Assembly (NCBI RefSeq): GCF_003116095.1
Contig: NZ_LGRA01000018.1
Span: 1 to 64,000 of the forward strand
Length of the DNA stretch: 64,000 nucleotides
Origin: Azospirillum sp. TSO35-2
GTDB lineage: Bacteria > Pseudomonadota > Alphaproteobacteria > Azospirillales > Azospirillaceae
Direction of reading: 5' to 3'
Position numbers and translations under genes: made by a program
Notes under the pieces: generated by a model
The model's database searches: none
Told to the model about the DNA's origin: nothing
What the model saw: the letters and a program-made list of their open reading frames with translations, nothing else
In this document: positions 46,714-55,048 of the stretch, piece by piece
How the letters are laid out: each line of letters starts with the position of its first letter
Numbering within the stretch: the stretch's first letter is position 1

Positions 46714-47493
46714 ATGGCCGCCGGTGTCAGGGCCGCGGGGGCGAAGCCGGTCAACGCGCTGGTCCGCGGCCTGCGCGTGCTGGCGGTGGCGAACGAAATC
46801 CAGCGCCCCACCGTGGCCGAGCTGGTGCGCCGCTCGCGCCTGCCCAAGGCGACGGTGATCCGGCTGGTGCAGACCCTGGTCCATGAAGGCTATCTGGAGG
46901 ATCTGGGCGAGGCGGAGGGCTATCAGGTCACCGCCAAGGTCCGCAACCTGTCCCGCGCGCTGGTGGAGCGCACGCCGATCGCCCAACTGGTGCAGCCGCC
47001 GCTGGACGAGCTGGCGGCGCGGGTGAAATGGCCGTCGGAGTTCTTCCTGGCCGAGGGCCGTTCCGTCGTCATCGAGGTGTCGAACCGCAGCGCGGCGCCG
47101 ATCAAGCTGAACCTGTTCGAACACCGGCGCTTCCCGATGGTCGCCTCCGCCACCGGGCTGGCCTATCTGTCGGCCCTGCCGGAAGCCGAGGCGGAGCGCA
47201 TCGTCCGCGAATCGGTCGCCGACGGAGCGGTCCCGGACTCGGTGGAAGCCACCCTGGCCCAGGTCGCGGCGGCGCGGGGGCGCGGCCACGCGCTGTGGGA
47301 ATACCCGTCGCTGGCGCCCGGCCTGCGCATGGCCTCGATCCCCGTCCTGGTCGGCGGCCGCCCGGTGGGCGGGCTGTCGCTGGTCCATTTCCGCGATCTG
47401 GTGCCGGCGGACCTGCTGGACGGTTTCCTGCTGCCGGAAATGCGCGTGGTCGCCGCGCGAATCGGCGCCGTGCTGGACGACGGCTGGTTCTGA
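46714..47493 (+). CDS. IclR-family regulator (first)
   Basis: 259 residues. An N-terminal winged HTH (ALVRGLRVLAVANEIQRPTVAELVRRSRLPKATVIRLVQTLVHEGYL, about 15-60) is followed by an IclR effector domain. The start is 4 bases after the GGDEF/EAL stop, so the two are probably translated from one message. IclR proteins usually control catabolic genes; no such gene adjoins, so its target lies elsewhere or is the cyclic-di-GMP pair itself. The effector domain has PSEFFLAEGRSVVIEVSNRS and ASATGLAYLSAL. Confidence 0.87.
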   Translation: MAAGVRAAGAKPVNALVRGLRVLAVANEIQRPTVAELVRRSRLPKATVIRLVQTLVHEGYLEDLGEAEGYQVTAKVRNLSRALVERTPIAQLVQPPLDELAARVKWPSEFFLAEGRSVVIEVSNRSAAPIKLNLFEHRRFPMVASATGLAYLSALPEAEAERIVRESVADGAVPDSVEATLAQVAAARGRGHALWEYPSLAPGLRMASIPVLVGGRPVGGLSLVHFRDLVPADLLDGFLLPEMRVVAARIGAVLDDGWF

Positions 47494-47683
47494 ATGTCCC
47501 GTCGGGATCGCGTCCGGCAACGACTGGTCGGGACGGCTTCCCTGAAATTTCGATAGTGGTAGCGTTTCCTTTACGTTTAGACTGCAAACGTTAAGTGGAC
47601 GCATCATCGTGCGCGTCACGACGACGGCCAGCCTGCTCCGCGACCGGCTTCCTCCGCCACCACCGATTCTGTGTCGAGGCTTC

Positions 47684-49312
47684 ATGACATCGGACGTCGC
47701 ACGGTTCCTCGGCTTTGCGTTCGCCAACGCCGATGTGCTGATCGAGGTGGATGCGCGGGGTGTCATCGGCTTTGCCGCCGGCGCGCTGCAGAACCTGTTG
47801 GGCACCACCGACGCCGAGTTGGTCGGCCAGCCGATCGACCGTGTGGTGGCGGTCGGCGACCGCGGGCTGGTGCGGCGGCTGCTGCGCACCGCCGGGTCCA
47901 ACAGCCGGCTGGAGGCGCGGGCGGTCGCGCTGGCCGGCGGGGTGCAGGCCACCCTGTCGGGTTATCGGCTCGGCCGGTCCCCCAACGTGCAACTGACGCT
48001 GACCCGGGTCGAAGCCGCGGCGACGGGCGCAGCCCCACCGGCGCGCGACGCGGAAACCGGGCTGCTCGACGCCGATTCCTTCCAGGCGCAGCTCGGCGAG
48101 CGGTTCGGCGTCGATGTCGGCGCCGGGCCGCCCAAGCTGACGCTGCTCAAGATCGCCGATTTCGGCGAGGTGAAATCCCGCCTGGGGCCGGAGCTGACGT
48201 TGCGGCTGCTCGGCGAGGTCGGCGCGCTGCTGCGCGTCCACGCCGCGGACGACACGCTGGCGACCCGGCTGGGCGAGGACCGGTTCGGGCTGGTGCATGG
48301 CAACGACGTCGCCGGCTCCGCGCTCGCCGCGGAGATCGCGGTTGCCGGGGCCGGGCTGTCGCCCGACCGCCAGCCGCTGCAACTCGACAACCTGACGCTG
48401 GACATGGCGGCGCCGGGGCTGAGCCGCGAGGACGCCGGCCGGGTGCTGATGTTCACGGTCAAGAGCTTCGCCGAGGAGCAGCACAGCTTCGACATCGCCA
48501 CCATGTCCGACGCGGTGAAGATCCTGGTCGACCAGACGGTCACCCGGGTGACCAGCCTGCGCTCCACCCTGACCGACGATCGCTTGAAGCTGCAGTTCCA
48601 GCCGATCGTGTCGCTGGCCACCCGCGGCCTGCACCATTACGAGGCGCTGGCCCGCTTCCCCAACGGCGCGCCGGGCCCGACCATCGCCTTCGCCGAGCAG
48701 ATCGGCATGGTCCACGACGTCGACCTGCTGGTCTGCGAGAAGGCGCTGGAGGTCCTGGGCGCCGACAACAGCCTGCAGATCGCCGTCAACATGTCGGCGG
48801 CGTCGCTGGGCAGCGACATCTTCGTCGTCGCCTTCCAGCGGCTGGTCGGGCGCAACCCGGCGCTGCGGTCGCGGCTGCTGGTGGAGGTGACGGAATCGAC
48901 CGGCCTCACCGACCTGCCGCGCGCCGCCCGCATCCTGGAGGATCTGCGCCGGGCCGGGCACCGCATCTGCCTGGATGACTTCGGCGCCGGCGCGGCCTCC
49001 TTCCCCTACATCCAGGCGCTGCCGGTCGATTTCGTGAAGATCGACGGCAGCTATGTGAAGCGGCTGGGCGGCAGCCCGCGCGACGACGCCATCCTGCGCG
49101 CCATGGTGGGCTTGTGTCGCGAGATCCGCGTGCAGGTCATCGCCGAGATGGTGGAAACCCCCGACCAGGCGGCGCAGTTGACCGCCTGGGGCTTCGAACT
49201 GGCCCAGGGCTACCATTTCGGCCGCCCCGCCGACCGGCCGGCCTACCAGTCGGCCGGCCTGTTCGCGCCGCCGGCCGCCAAGCGGTCGGGGCTGCAGGAA
49301 AGCTGGTCGTGA
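47684..49312 (+). CDS. EAL phosphodiesterase with degenerate GGDEF domain
   Basis: 542 residues, probably a cyclic-di-GMP phosphodiesterase. An N-terminal PAS-like domain (DVLIEVDARGVIGFAAGA, about 15-110) precedes a degenerate GGDEF domain in which the motif is GEDRF (about 196). The EAL domain (from about 300) has YEALARF near 320, and the usual acidic and Lys residues remain (EVTES, LDDFGAGAASF, DFVKIDG, AEMVET, QGYHFGRP). The ATG at 47684 has GAGG 5 bases upstream; a GTG at 47609 would add 25 residues without domain support. Same strand as the IclR gene, 190 bases later. Confidence 0.85.
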   Translation: MTSDVARFLGFAFANADVLIEVDARGVIGFAAGALQNLLGTTDAELVGQPIDRVVAVGDRGLVRRLLRTAGSNSRLEARAVALAGGVQATLSGYRLGRSPNVQLTLTRVEAAATGAAPPARDAETGLLDADSFQAQLGERFGVDVGAGPPKLTLLKIADFGEVKSRLGPELTLRLLGEVGALLRVHAADDTLATRLGEDRFGLVHGNDVAGSALAAEIAVAGAGLSPDRQPLQLDNLTLDMAAPGLSREDAGRVLMFTVKSFAEEQHSFDIATMSDAVKILVDQTVTRVTSLRSTLTDDRLKLQFQPIVSLATRGLHHYEALARFPNGAPGPTIAFAEQIGMVHDVDLLVCEKALEVLGADNSLQIAVNMSAASLGSDIFVVAFQRLVGRNPALRSRLLVEVTESTGLTDLPRAARILEDLRRAGHRICLDDFGAGAASFPYIQALPVDFVKIDGSYVKRLGGSPRDDAILRAMVGLCREIRVQVIAEMVETPDQAAQLTAWGFELAQGYHFGRPADRPAYQSAGLFAPPAAKRSGLQESWS

Positions 49313-49441
49313 GCCGTCCGGGGATGCGGCCAAGGTCATAGGACGAAATCTTCGCCGGTCCCATGGAATGAAAGGGAAGGGGGCCGCGTTCATCCTGTCA
49401 TGAGGGACGCGATTGGTTCCCGACACCAGGAGGACGCCGGA

Positions 49442-49816
49442 ATGTCTGGCCGTTTTGGATTTGGTTTGAAAGCCGCTGTTCTGGGCGCTCTGGTTGCCGG
49501 TTCGATGCTGGGCGCCACCGTCGCCCCCGCCGCCGCCGATGATTGGGGCTGGCGCGGCGACCGCGGCCGCGAGTGGCGCGGCGGGCCGGATTGGGATCGC
49601 CGCGGCTGGGACGGCCCGCGCTGGGATGGTCCTCGCCACCATCATCACTGGCGCGAGCGCGACGTCTACTACGCGCCCGGCCCGGTCATCGTGGCGCCGC
49701 CGCAGCCGCGCGTGATCTATGCGCCGCCGCCCCCGGTGATCTACGCGCCGCCGCCCGTCGTCTACGCTCCGGCACCGGTGGTCCCGGGCTTCGGCCTCAG
49801 CGTCAACATCCGCTGA
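49442..49816 (+). CDS. Small secreted Trp/Arg/Pro-rich protein
   Basis: 124 residues, function not recognised. A signal peptide ends near APAAA/DDWGW (about residue 32). The mature protein has a Trp/Arg/Asp/Gly-rich part (DRRGWDGPRWDGPRHHHHW), then repeated Tyr-Ala-Pro-Pro units (VIYAPPPPVIYAPPPVVYAP), and ends GFGLSVNIR. An AGGAGG ribosome site 8 bases before the ATG supports the start. Such small YXPP-repeat exported proteins are common and uncharacterised in alphaproteobacteria; the His cluster might bind metal. Confidence 0.75.
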   Translation: MSGRFGFGLKAAVLGALVAGSMLGATVAPAAADDWGWRGDRGREWRGGPDWDRRGWDGPRWDGPRHHHHWRERDVYYAPGPVIVAPPQPRVIYAPPPPVIYAPPPVVYAPAPVVPGFGLSVNIR

Positions 49817-49938
49817 TCCGGCCGGCTCCGGGCGCTTGGCGAAAAGGACGGCTTCCGGTGGGGCGCGACGCGCATTATGGTGCGCTCCGTTCTGAAGAAG
49901 CCGCCCCGCCCGGGGCGCAGGAGCCAGGGAGACGGTCT

Positions 49939-50409
49939 TTGCCGGTTTGGAGTGTGCGCGCCGCGGTCGCGGGAAGCCTTCTGTTCGGAGCCCTGTCCGC
50001 CCCCTGGCCGGCGCAGGCGGCGGAGCCGCGGCTGACCGCGGCGCTCGGCAACACGGTGCTGACGATGACCGACATCGGTCCGAAGCACACCCAGGTGGCG
50101 GTGAACGACGCCACCGTGTTCGAGGACCGCGAAAGCGAGACGCTGTCCTTCGTCGGCGCCTATCCGCTGAAGGACCGCTGGATCGCGCTGTTCCAGGCCG
50201 ACACCGGCATCAAGGACTGCCCGACCCGTTTCCGCATCCTTGAGATCGGCGGCCCGAAGCCGGTGGTGTCCTTCCCGTTCGGCTCGTGCAGCGACGCCGC
50301 CGAGGTGACGATCGTCGACAACGCCATGACGGTGTCGATGCCGCTGCCGGCCGGCGGTGGCGAGGCCGCCTGGACCTTCCGCGACGGCCGCATCGCCCGC
50401 ACGCGCTGA
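49939..50409 (+). CDS. Secreted hypothetical protein, 156 aa
   Basis: Function not recognised. A signal peptide (SVRAAVAGSLLFGALSAPWPAQA) is followed by a beta-rich domain (LTAALGNTVLTMTDIGPKHTQVAVNDATVF...), with two Cys residues (KDCPTRF and FGSCSDA) that could form a disulfide. The TTG at 49939 is preferred because AGGGAG lies 8 bases upstream and the signal peptide then begins at once. A GTG at 49858 is in frame but gives a non-signal leader. It precedes serC by 102 bases. Confidence 0.65.
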   Translation: MPVWSVRAAVAGSLLFGALSAPWPAQAAEPRLTAALGNTVLTMTDIGPKHTQVAVNDATVFEDRESETLSFVGAYPLKDRWIALFQADTGIKDCPTRFRILEIGGPKPVVSFPFGSCSDAAEVTIVDNAMTVSMPLPAGGGEAAWTFRDGRIARTR

Positions 50410-50511
50410 CAGCGTTGCACCCCCGTCGCCAGCCCATCGATTGACGGGCGGCAGCACAGCTTTTAAGGTCCGGACCTCCGCACAATCCCGATTCCGGGTA
50501 GGAAGTCCGCC

Positions 50512-51681
50512 ATGAAGCCCAGCCGCCGTCCGTCGAATCCGCTGTTTTCCTCCGGTCCCTGCGCCAAGCGTCCGGGCTGGTCGCTCGACGCGCTGGATGG
50601 CGCGCTGCTCGGCCGCTCCCACCGGTCGAAGCCGGGCAAGGCCAAGCTGCGGGAGGTCATCGACCTCACCCGCGCGGTGCTGGCCATTCCCGGCGACTAT
50701 CGCATCGGCATCGTGCCGGCGTCGGACACCGGTGCGGTGGAGATGGCGTTGTGGTCGATGCTGGGCGCCCGCGGCGTCGACATGCTGGCCTGGGAAAGCT
50801 TTGGCAAGGAATGGGTGACCGACGTCGTCAAGCAGCTGAAGCTGCCGGACGTGCGCACGATGATCGCCCCCTATGGCGAGCTGCCCGATCTGTCGGCGGT
50901 CGATTTTTCCCGTGACGTGGTGTTCGCCTGGAACGGCACCACCGCCGGCGTGCGGGTGCCGAACGGCGACTGGATCCCGGACGACCGCACCGGCCTCAGC
51001 ATCTGCGACGCGACCTCCGCCGCCTTCGCGATGGATCTGCCGTGGAGCAAGATCGACGTCGCCACCTGGTCCTGGCAGAAGGTTCTGGGCGGCGAGGCGG
51101 CGCATGGCATGCTGGTGCTGAGCCCGCGCGCGGTGGAGCGGCTGGAGAGCTTCCAGCCCGACCGGCCGCTGCCCAAGATTTTCCGCATGACCAAGAACGG
51201 CAAGCTGATCGAAGGCATCTTCGAAGGCGACACCATCAACACCCCGTCGATGCTGTGCGTCGAGGACGCCATCGACGGGCTGCGCTGGGCGCTGTCGCTG
51301 GGCGGCCTGACCCAGTTGATCCGCCGGTCGGAGCAGAATTTGCGCATCGTCGCCGAATGGGCGGAGGCCAGCCCCTGGGCCGGCTTCCTGGCGAGCGAGC
51401 CGGCCACCCGCTCCTGCACCGCGATCTGCCTGCGCTTCACCGATCCCGAGGTGACCGCCCTGACGGCGGAGGGGCAGGCTGCCTTCGCCAAGAAGCTGTC
51501 GGCCCTGCTGGAGACGGAGGAGGCCGCCTTCGACGCGGGGTCCTACCGCGACGCACCGCCGGGCCTGCGGCTGTGGGGCGGCGCCACCGTCGAGAACGAG
51601 GATATGGAAGCGGTGCTGCCCTGGCTCGACTGGGCCTTCGCCACCGTCAAGGCCGAGGTGATCGGCGGCAAGGCGGCGTGA
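50512..51681 (+). CDS. serC: Phosphoserine aminotransferase
   Basis: PLP enzyme converting 3-phosphohydroxypyruvate and glutamate to phosphoserine, the second step of serine synthesis, also used in pyridoxal phosphate synthesis. 389 residues, the longer alphaproteobacterial/archaeal form. It begins [18 protein letters not shown], and the PLP Lys lies in [15 protein letters not shown] near 187. [17 protein letters not shown] block [16 protein letters not shown] is conserved. Usually serA is next to this serC type; here it is absent. A strong terminator follows 38 bases after the stop. Confidence 0.92.
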   Translation: MKPSRRPSNPLFSSGPCAKRPGWSLDALDGALLGRSHRSKPGKAKLREVIDLTRAVLAIPGDYRIGIVPASDTGAVEMALWSMLGARGVDMLAWESFGKEWVTDVVKQLKLPDVRTMIAPYGELPDLSAVDFSRDVVFAWNGTTAGVRVPNGDWIPDDRTGLSICDATSAAFAMDLPWSKIDVATWSWQKVLGGEAAHGMLVLSPRAVERLESFQPDRPLPKIFRMTKNGKLIEGIFEGDTINTPSMLCVEDAIDGLRWALSLGGLTQLIRRSEQNLRIVAEWAEASPWAGFLASEPATRSCTAICLRFTDPEVTALTAEGQAAFAKKLSALLETEEAAFDAGSYRDAPPGLRLWGGATVENEDMEAVLPWLDWAFATVKAEVIGGKAA

Positions 51682-51719
51682 CGCCGTCCCGTCCGCAAAC
51701 GGAGCGTCCTGAACGAAAG

Positions 51720-51761
51720 GGCCCCGGCGTGGCGATGGCTGCCGCGCCGGGGCCTTTTTTT
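51720..51761 (+). terminator. Rho-independent terminator after serC
   Basis: GGCCCCGGCG (51720-51729) pairs with CGCCGGGGCC (51745-51754) and is followed by seven T (51755-51761). Confidence 0.93.
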
Positions 51762-52130
51762 GCCATGCAGCGCAAGCAACCGTTCGGGTGAGCAACATTT
51801 CTGCACCAGTGTGGCGGCTCCGACGCGCCGCGCGGGTCCGCGTGCTTGACCAAGGTTATCCACAGAACCGTGGACAAGGTGGTGGATAAGCCTGTTGAAC
51901 CAGTGGAGCCGCCTGTCCGGAAACCGTCACACGCCGCGGCGGACCGATTCGGCGTTCGAGTCCCCGAAGGACGCCGCCGCATCCCCGGTTGAGGCAGCCC
52001 CCTATCCCGAAGATGGTCTGGCGTCGGCCCGGTTGTATCCCAACCCTATGGATGGTTTTGCGGCACCGCCGCAAACGTCCCGGCCCCGCGCGTTGGGCGT
52101 CTGTGGACCGGAACGACAGATGGGGGGATC
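51762..52130. other. 369-base gap with a DnaA-box cluster
   Basis: No gene recognised. The main feature is the group of DnaA-like boxes at 51856-51889. The remainder up to the epimerase start shows no clear promoter; GGGGGATC just before 52131 is the ribosome-site region. Confidence 0.4.
51856..51889. promoter_or_regulatory. Cluster of DnaA-box-like sites
   Basis: A perfect DnaA box TTATCCACA (51856-51864) is followed by CGTGGACAA (51869-51877; reverse complement has two mismatches) and GGTGGATAA (51881-51889; reverse complement has one mismatch). All lie within 34 bases. Could be a DnaA-titrating or regulatory site, or part of an origin; no AT-rich unwinding element or replication gene is near. 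Confidence 0.5.
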
Positions 52131-53075
52131 ATGGCGCATTATCTCATCACCGGCGGCTGCGGGTTCATCGGGTCGCATCTGGCCGACCGGCTGCTGGCCG
52201 ATGGGCATCGGGTGACGATCCTCGACAACATGTCGAGCGGCCGGCTGGAGAACAAGCCGGCCGGGGCGGCGTTGGTGGTCGGCGACGTCGCCGATCCCGA
52301 CGCCGTGCGCCACGCCATGGCCGGGGTGGACGGCGCGGGGGTGGACGGCGTCTTCCACCTCGCCGCGGTGGCGTCGGTGCAGAAATCGCGCGAGCTGTGG
52401 GCGGAAACCCACCGCACCAACCTGCTGGGCACCGTCACCGTGTTCGAGGCGGCGCGCGACGCGAAGCGCGGCGGGCCGGTGCCGGTGATCTACGCCTCCT
52501 CCGCCGCGATCTACGGCGACAACGCCGCCACCCCGCTGACGGAGGACGTGCCGCCCCGGCCGCTGTCGGCCTATGGCGTCGACAAGCTGGGCTGCGAGAT
52601 GCACGCCCGCATCGCCTGGACGATCCAGGGGGTGCCGACGGTGGGGTTCCGCTTCTTCAACGTCTATGGGCCGCGCCAGGACCCGCAGTCGCCCTATTCC
52701 GGCGTGATCTCGATCTTCGCCCGCCGGGTGGCGCGCGGCGAGGATGTGGAGATCCACGGCGACGGCCGGCAGGTGCGCGACTTCGTCTTCGTCGGCGACG
52801 TGGTGCGCATCCTGGCGCTGGCGATGGAGCGCCGCTTTTGCGGGGCGGAGGTCTACAACCTTTGCACCGGCCGGGCGACCTCGCTGGTGATGCTGCTGGA
52901 TGTGCTGCAGGAACTGTGCGGCAGTCAGGTCCGCCGCCGCCACACCGAGACGCGGGCCGGCGACATCCGGGTGTCGATCGGCGACCCGTCGCTGCTGCGG
53001 AAGACCTTCGACACCGGCTGCCAGGTCGGCCTGCTCCAGGGCCTCAGCGCCACGCTCACCGGCCGCATGCCCTGA
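52131..53075 (+). CDS. NAD-dependent sugar-nucleotide epimerase/dehydratase
   Basis: Extended short-chain dehydrogenase acting on a nucleotide sugar, GalE/UDP-glucuronate-epimerase-like. 314 residues. The NAD motif is YLITGGCGFIGSHLADRLL (about 4-22) and the catalytic pair Tyr-Lys lies in SAYGVDKLGCE near 145. FFNVYGPRQDP and RDFVFVGDVV are typical family blocks. Precise substrate unclear. It stands alone, with the inverted repeat copy 2 just downstream. A polysaccharide or lipopolysaccharide role is likely only by family. Confidence 0.85.
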   Translation: MAHYLITGGCGFIGSHLADRLLADGHRVTILDNMSSGRLENKPAGAALVVGDVADPDAVRHAMAGVDGAGVDGVFHLAAVASVQKSRELWAETHRTNLLGTVTVFEAARDAKRGGPVPVIYASSAAIYGDNAATPLTEDVPPRPLSAYGVDKLGCEMHARIAWTIQGVPTVGFRFFNVYGPRQDPQSPYSGVISIFARRVARGEDVEIHGDGRQVRDFVFVGDVVRILALAMERRFCGAEVYNLCTGRATSLVMLLDVLQELCGSQVRRRHTETRAGDIRVSIGDPSLLRKTFDTGCQVGLLQGLSATLTGRMP

Positions 53076-53167
53076 AGCGGTGGTGGTGGACCGGGGAGCC
53101 GTCGGCGGGTATGACAGCGGCTGGTGCGCCCGTTGTTGGAGAAGCGGCATGATGGCCATCGTTTCCT

Positions 53168-53249
53168 CCTCTCCCCACTCCCAGCGGACCTTCGGTCCGC
53201 CTGCCGCGACAGCGCAAACGTCGTTTGCGCGAAAGCGGGCGGGGAGAGG
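53168..53249 (-). repeat. 82-bp multi-hairpin intergenic repeat, copy 2 (inverted)
   Basis: Outer arms CCTCTCCCC (53168-53176) and GGGGAGAGG (53241-53249) enclose GCGGACC-TTC-GGTCCGC (53184-53200), a weak CTG...CAG palindrome (53201-53212) and GCGCAAAC-GTC-GTTTGCGC (53212-53230). Read on the minus strand it has the same order of stems as the element at 38071-38153. Confidence 0.85.
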
Positions 53250-53272
53250 GGATAAAGCCGGAGTGGGGTGAG

Positions 53273-54040
53273 ATGGCCCGGCGAACCCTGCGGGTCCTCT
53301 TCCTGGTGCTGGCCATTCTCGCCGTGGTGGCGGTGGCGGAGCGTCTGCATGTGCTGCCGCCGGGGACGCTCGACCGGCTGTTCGGGCAGGAGGACGGCCA
53401 TCGCCCGCGCGCCAGCCGCAAGCCGGCACCGGCCGAACCGGCACCGCCGGTGGTGGCGCGGGCCACCGACCGGATCGACTATGCCGCGGTGGCGCAGCAG
53501 CTCGATGGCATCCGGGTGGAGCCGGAGAAGCGCCGGGGTTACGAGCGGGAGGCGTGGCCGCATTGGCTGGCGCTCGACGGCGGCTGCCTGAACGCGCGCG
53601 AAAAGGTGCTGATCCGCGACTCGCAACGCCCGGCGACGCTGGACGCCAAGGGCTGCTCGGTCAAATCCGGCGACTGGCTCGATCCCTACACCGGGGAGCG
53701 GATCACCGACCCGACGATCGTCGACATCGACCATCGCGTGCCGCTGGAAGAGGCTTACGCCAGCGGCGGCTATGACTGGAGCCGGGAGAAGCGCGCCGCC
53801 TACGCCAATGACCTGACCGACCCGCTGACCCTGCTGGCGACCAGCCGCGAGGCCAACCGTGCGAAAGGCTCCAAGGGGCCGGAGGACTGGCTGCCGCCCA
53901 AGCGCGACGGCGTCTGCCTGTATGTTGCCAACTGGATCCAGGTGAAGGCGCGCTGGGCGCTGACCATGGATGAACGCGAGCGGGTCACCGTCGGCAACAT
54001 CCTGAACGACTGCCGGGCGTCGGCGGCGAAGCGGCCGTGA
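53273..54040 (+). CDS. Exported HNH-type nuclease (DUF1524 family)
   Basis: 255-residue protein with an N-terminal membrane/signal segment (LRVLFLVLAILAVVAVAERL) and a Pro/Ala-rich linker, then an HNH-endonuclease-like domain. DIDHRVPLEEAYASGG near 160 holds the metal/catalytic His, and NDLTDPLTLLATSREANRAKGSKGPEDWLPP follows, a pattern I associate with secreted DUF1524 nucleases. The ATG at 53273 has GGAG/GGTGAG upstream; repeat copy 2 ends 23 bases before it. Likely anchored or released outside the cytoplasm, perhaps for DNA scavenging. Confidence 0.82.
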   Translation: MARRTLRVLFLVLAILAVVAVAERLHVLPPGTLDRLFGQEDGHRPRASRKPAPAEPAPPVVARATDRIDYAAVAQQLDGIRVEPEKRRGYEREAWPHWLALDGGCLNAREKVLIRDSQRPATLDAKGCSVKSGDWLDPYTGERITDPTIVDIDHRVPLEEAYASGGYDWSREKRAAYANDLTDPLTLLATSREANRAKGSKGPEDWLPPKRDGVCLYVANWIQVKARWALTMDERERVTVGNILNDCRASAAKRP

Positions 54041-54063
54041 CCGATTCCCCGGTTGTTTTCCTG

Positions 54064-54080
54064 ATGAAATAGCTGTTCAT
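54064..54080. promoter_or_regulatory. Operator candidate before the second IclR gene
   Basis: ATGAA-N7-TTCAT, with AGCT near its centre, lies 37 bases before the GTG start. It resembles sites of KdgR-type IclR regulators. ATGAAAT also appears twice downstream of the regulator gene (54932 and 54970). Confidence 0.5.
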
Positions 54081-54116
54081 ATATGGAGTGATCCGCCGAA
54101 GCGTATGAGGCCCAGC

Positions 54117-54935
54117 GTGAGCGATACCGATAGCGATCCCGCCGCCGATCCTGCGAATGATACACCCGACGGCGGCGACCGCGAACGGCGCTATTCGGCG
54201 CCGGCGCTGGAAAAGGGGTTGGACATCCTGGAGTTCCTGTCGGAACGGCGGGAGCCGCAGACGCTGCAGCAGATCGGCGACGGGGTCGGGCGCACCAAGG
54301 GCGAGATTTTCCGCATGGTGTCGGTGCTGGCCCAGCGCGGCTACATCGAGCGCAGCGAGGGCGACGACCGCTTCCAGGTGACCGACCGGCTGTTCCGGCT
54401 GGGCATGAACCGGCCGGTCAACCGCTCGCTGATCGAAATCGCGCTACCCTTCATGAACGCCTTCGCCGAATCGACCGGCTACGCCTGCCATCTAGCGGTG
54501 ATGTCCGGGACGCAGATCGCGGTGGTGGCGCGGGTCGAGAGCACCAGCCACATCGGCTTCAGCGTGCGGATCGGCTACCGCCAGCCCCTGGTGCTGACCG
54601 GCTCCGGCCACTGCCTGATGGCGTTCATGAGCGCCCGGCGCCGCCACCGCCTGTATGAGGAGCTGCGCCGGGACGATCCGTGGGTCGACCTCGACACGCT
54701 GAACCGGACGCTGGACTCCATCCGCGGCGCCGGCCATGTCGCGCGGCCCAGCGGCATCACCGACGCGGTGGTCGATCTCTCCAGCCCGATCATCGACCGG
54801 CGCGAGGGCGGCGCGGTCGCCGCCCTGACCTGCCCCTATCTGCGCACCCGCCAGACCCCGCGCGAGCCGGAGGAGATCCTGACGGCGCTGGGCGAGGCAA
54901 CCCGAAGGATCTCCGACATTCTGTCTCTGGAATGA
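54117..54935 (+). CDS. IclR-family regulator of the deoxy-sugar cluster
   Basis: 272 residues. An acidic flexible start is followed by the winged HTH (ALEKGLDILEFLSERREPQTLQQIGDGVGRTKGEIFRMVSVLAQRGYI, about 30-78) and the IclR effector domain (SGHCLMAFMS, RPSGITDAVVDLSSPI). The GTG at 54117 is preferred: TGAGG lies 6 bases upstream; an ATG at 54105 would add four residues. It is the first gene before the SDR/FAH/transporter set on the same strand, which suggests a local repressor of L-fucose-type catabolism. Confidence 0.87.
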   Translation: MSDTDSDPAADPANDTPDGGDRERRYSAPALEKGLDILEFLSERREPQTLQQIGDGVGRTKGEIFRMVSVLAQRGYIERSEGDDRFQVTDRLFRLGMNRPVNRSLIEIALPFMNAFAESTGYACHLAVMSGTQIAVVARVESTSHIGFSVRIGYRQPLVLTGSGHCLMAFMSARRRHRLYEELRRDDPWVDLDTLNRTLDSIRGAGHVARPSGITDAVVDLSSPIIDRREGGAVAALTCPYLRTRQTPREPEEILTALGEATRRISDILSLE

Positions 54936-54983
54936 AATGACGATTTACAGGCGGAACGTTGGTGTGTATATGAAATGAACGAT
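54932..54983 (+). promoter_or_regulatory. Direct repeats before the SDR gene
   Basis: ATGAAATGACGAT (54932-54944) and ATGAAATGAACGAT (54970-54983) repeat with 38 bases from start to start; the first overlaps the regulator stop codon. They match the left half of the operator at 54064 and may be IclR half-sites controlling the downstream genes. Confidence 0.45.
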
Positions 54984-55048
54984 CCGCAGCGCTGACCATC
55001 GGGTGGGCCCGCGGAAACCGGGCCGGCACAGCAGGGAGAACAAGGGGC

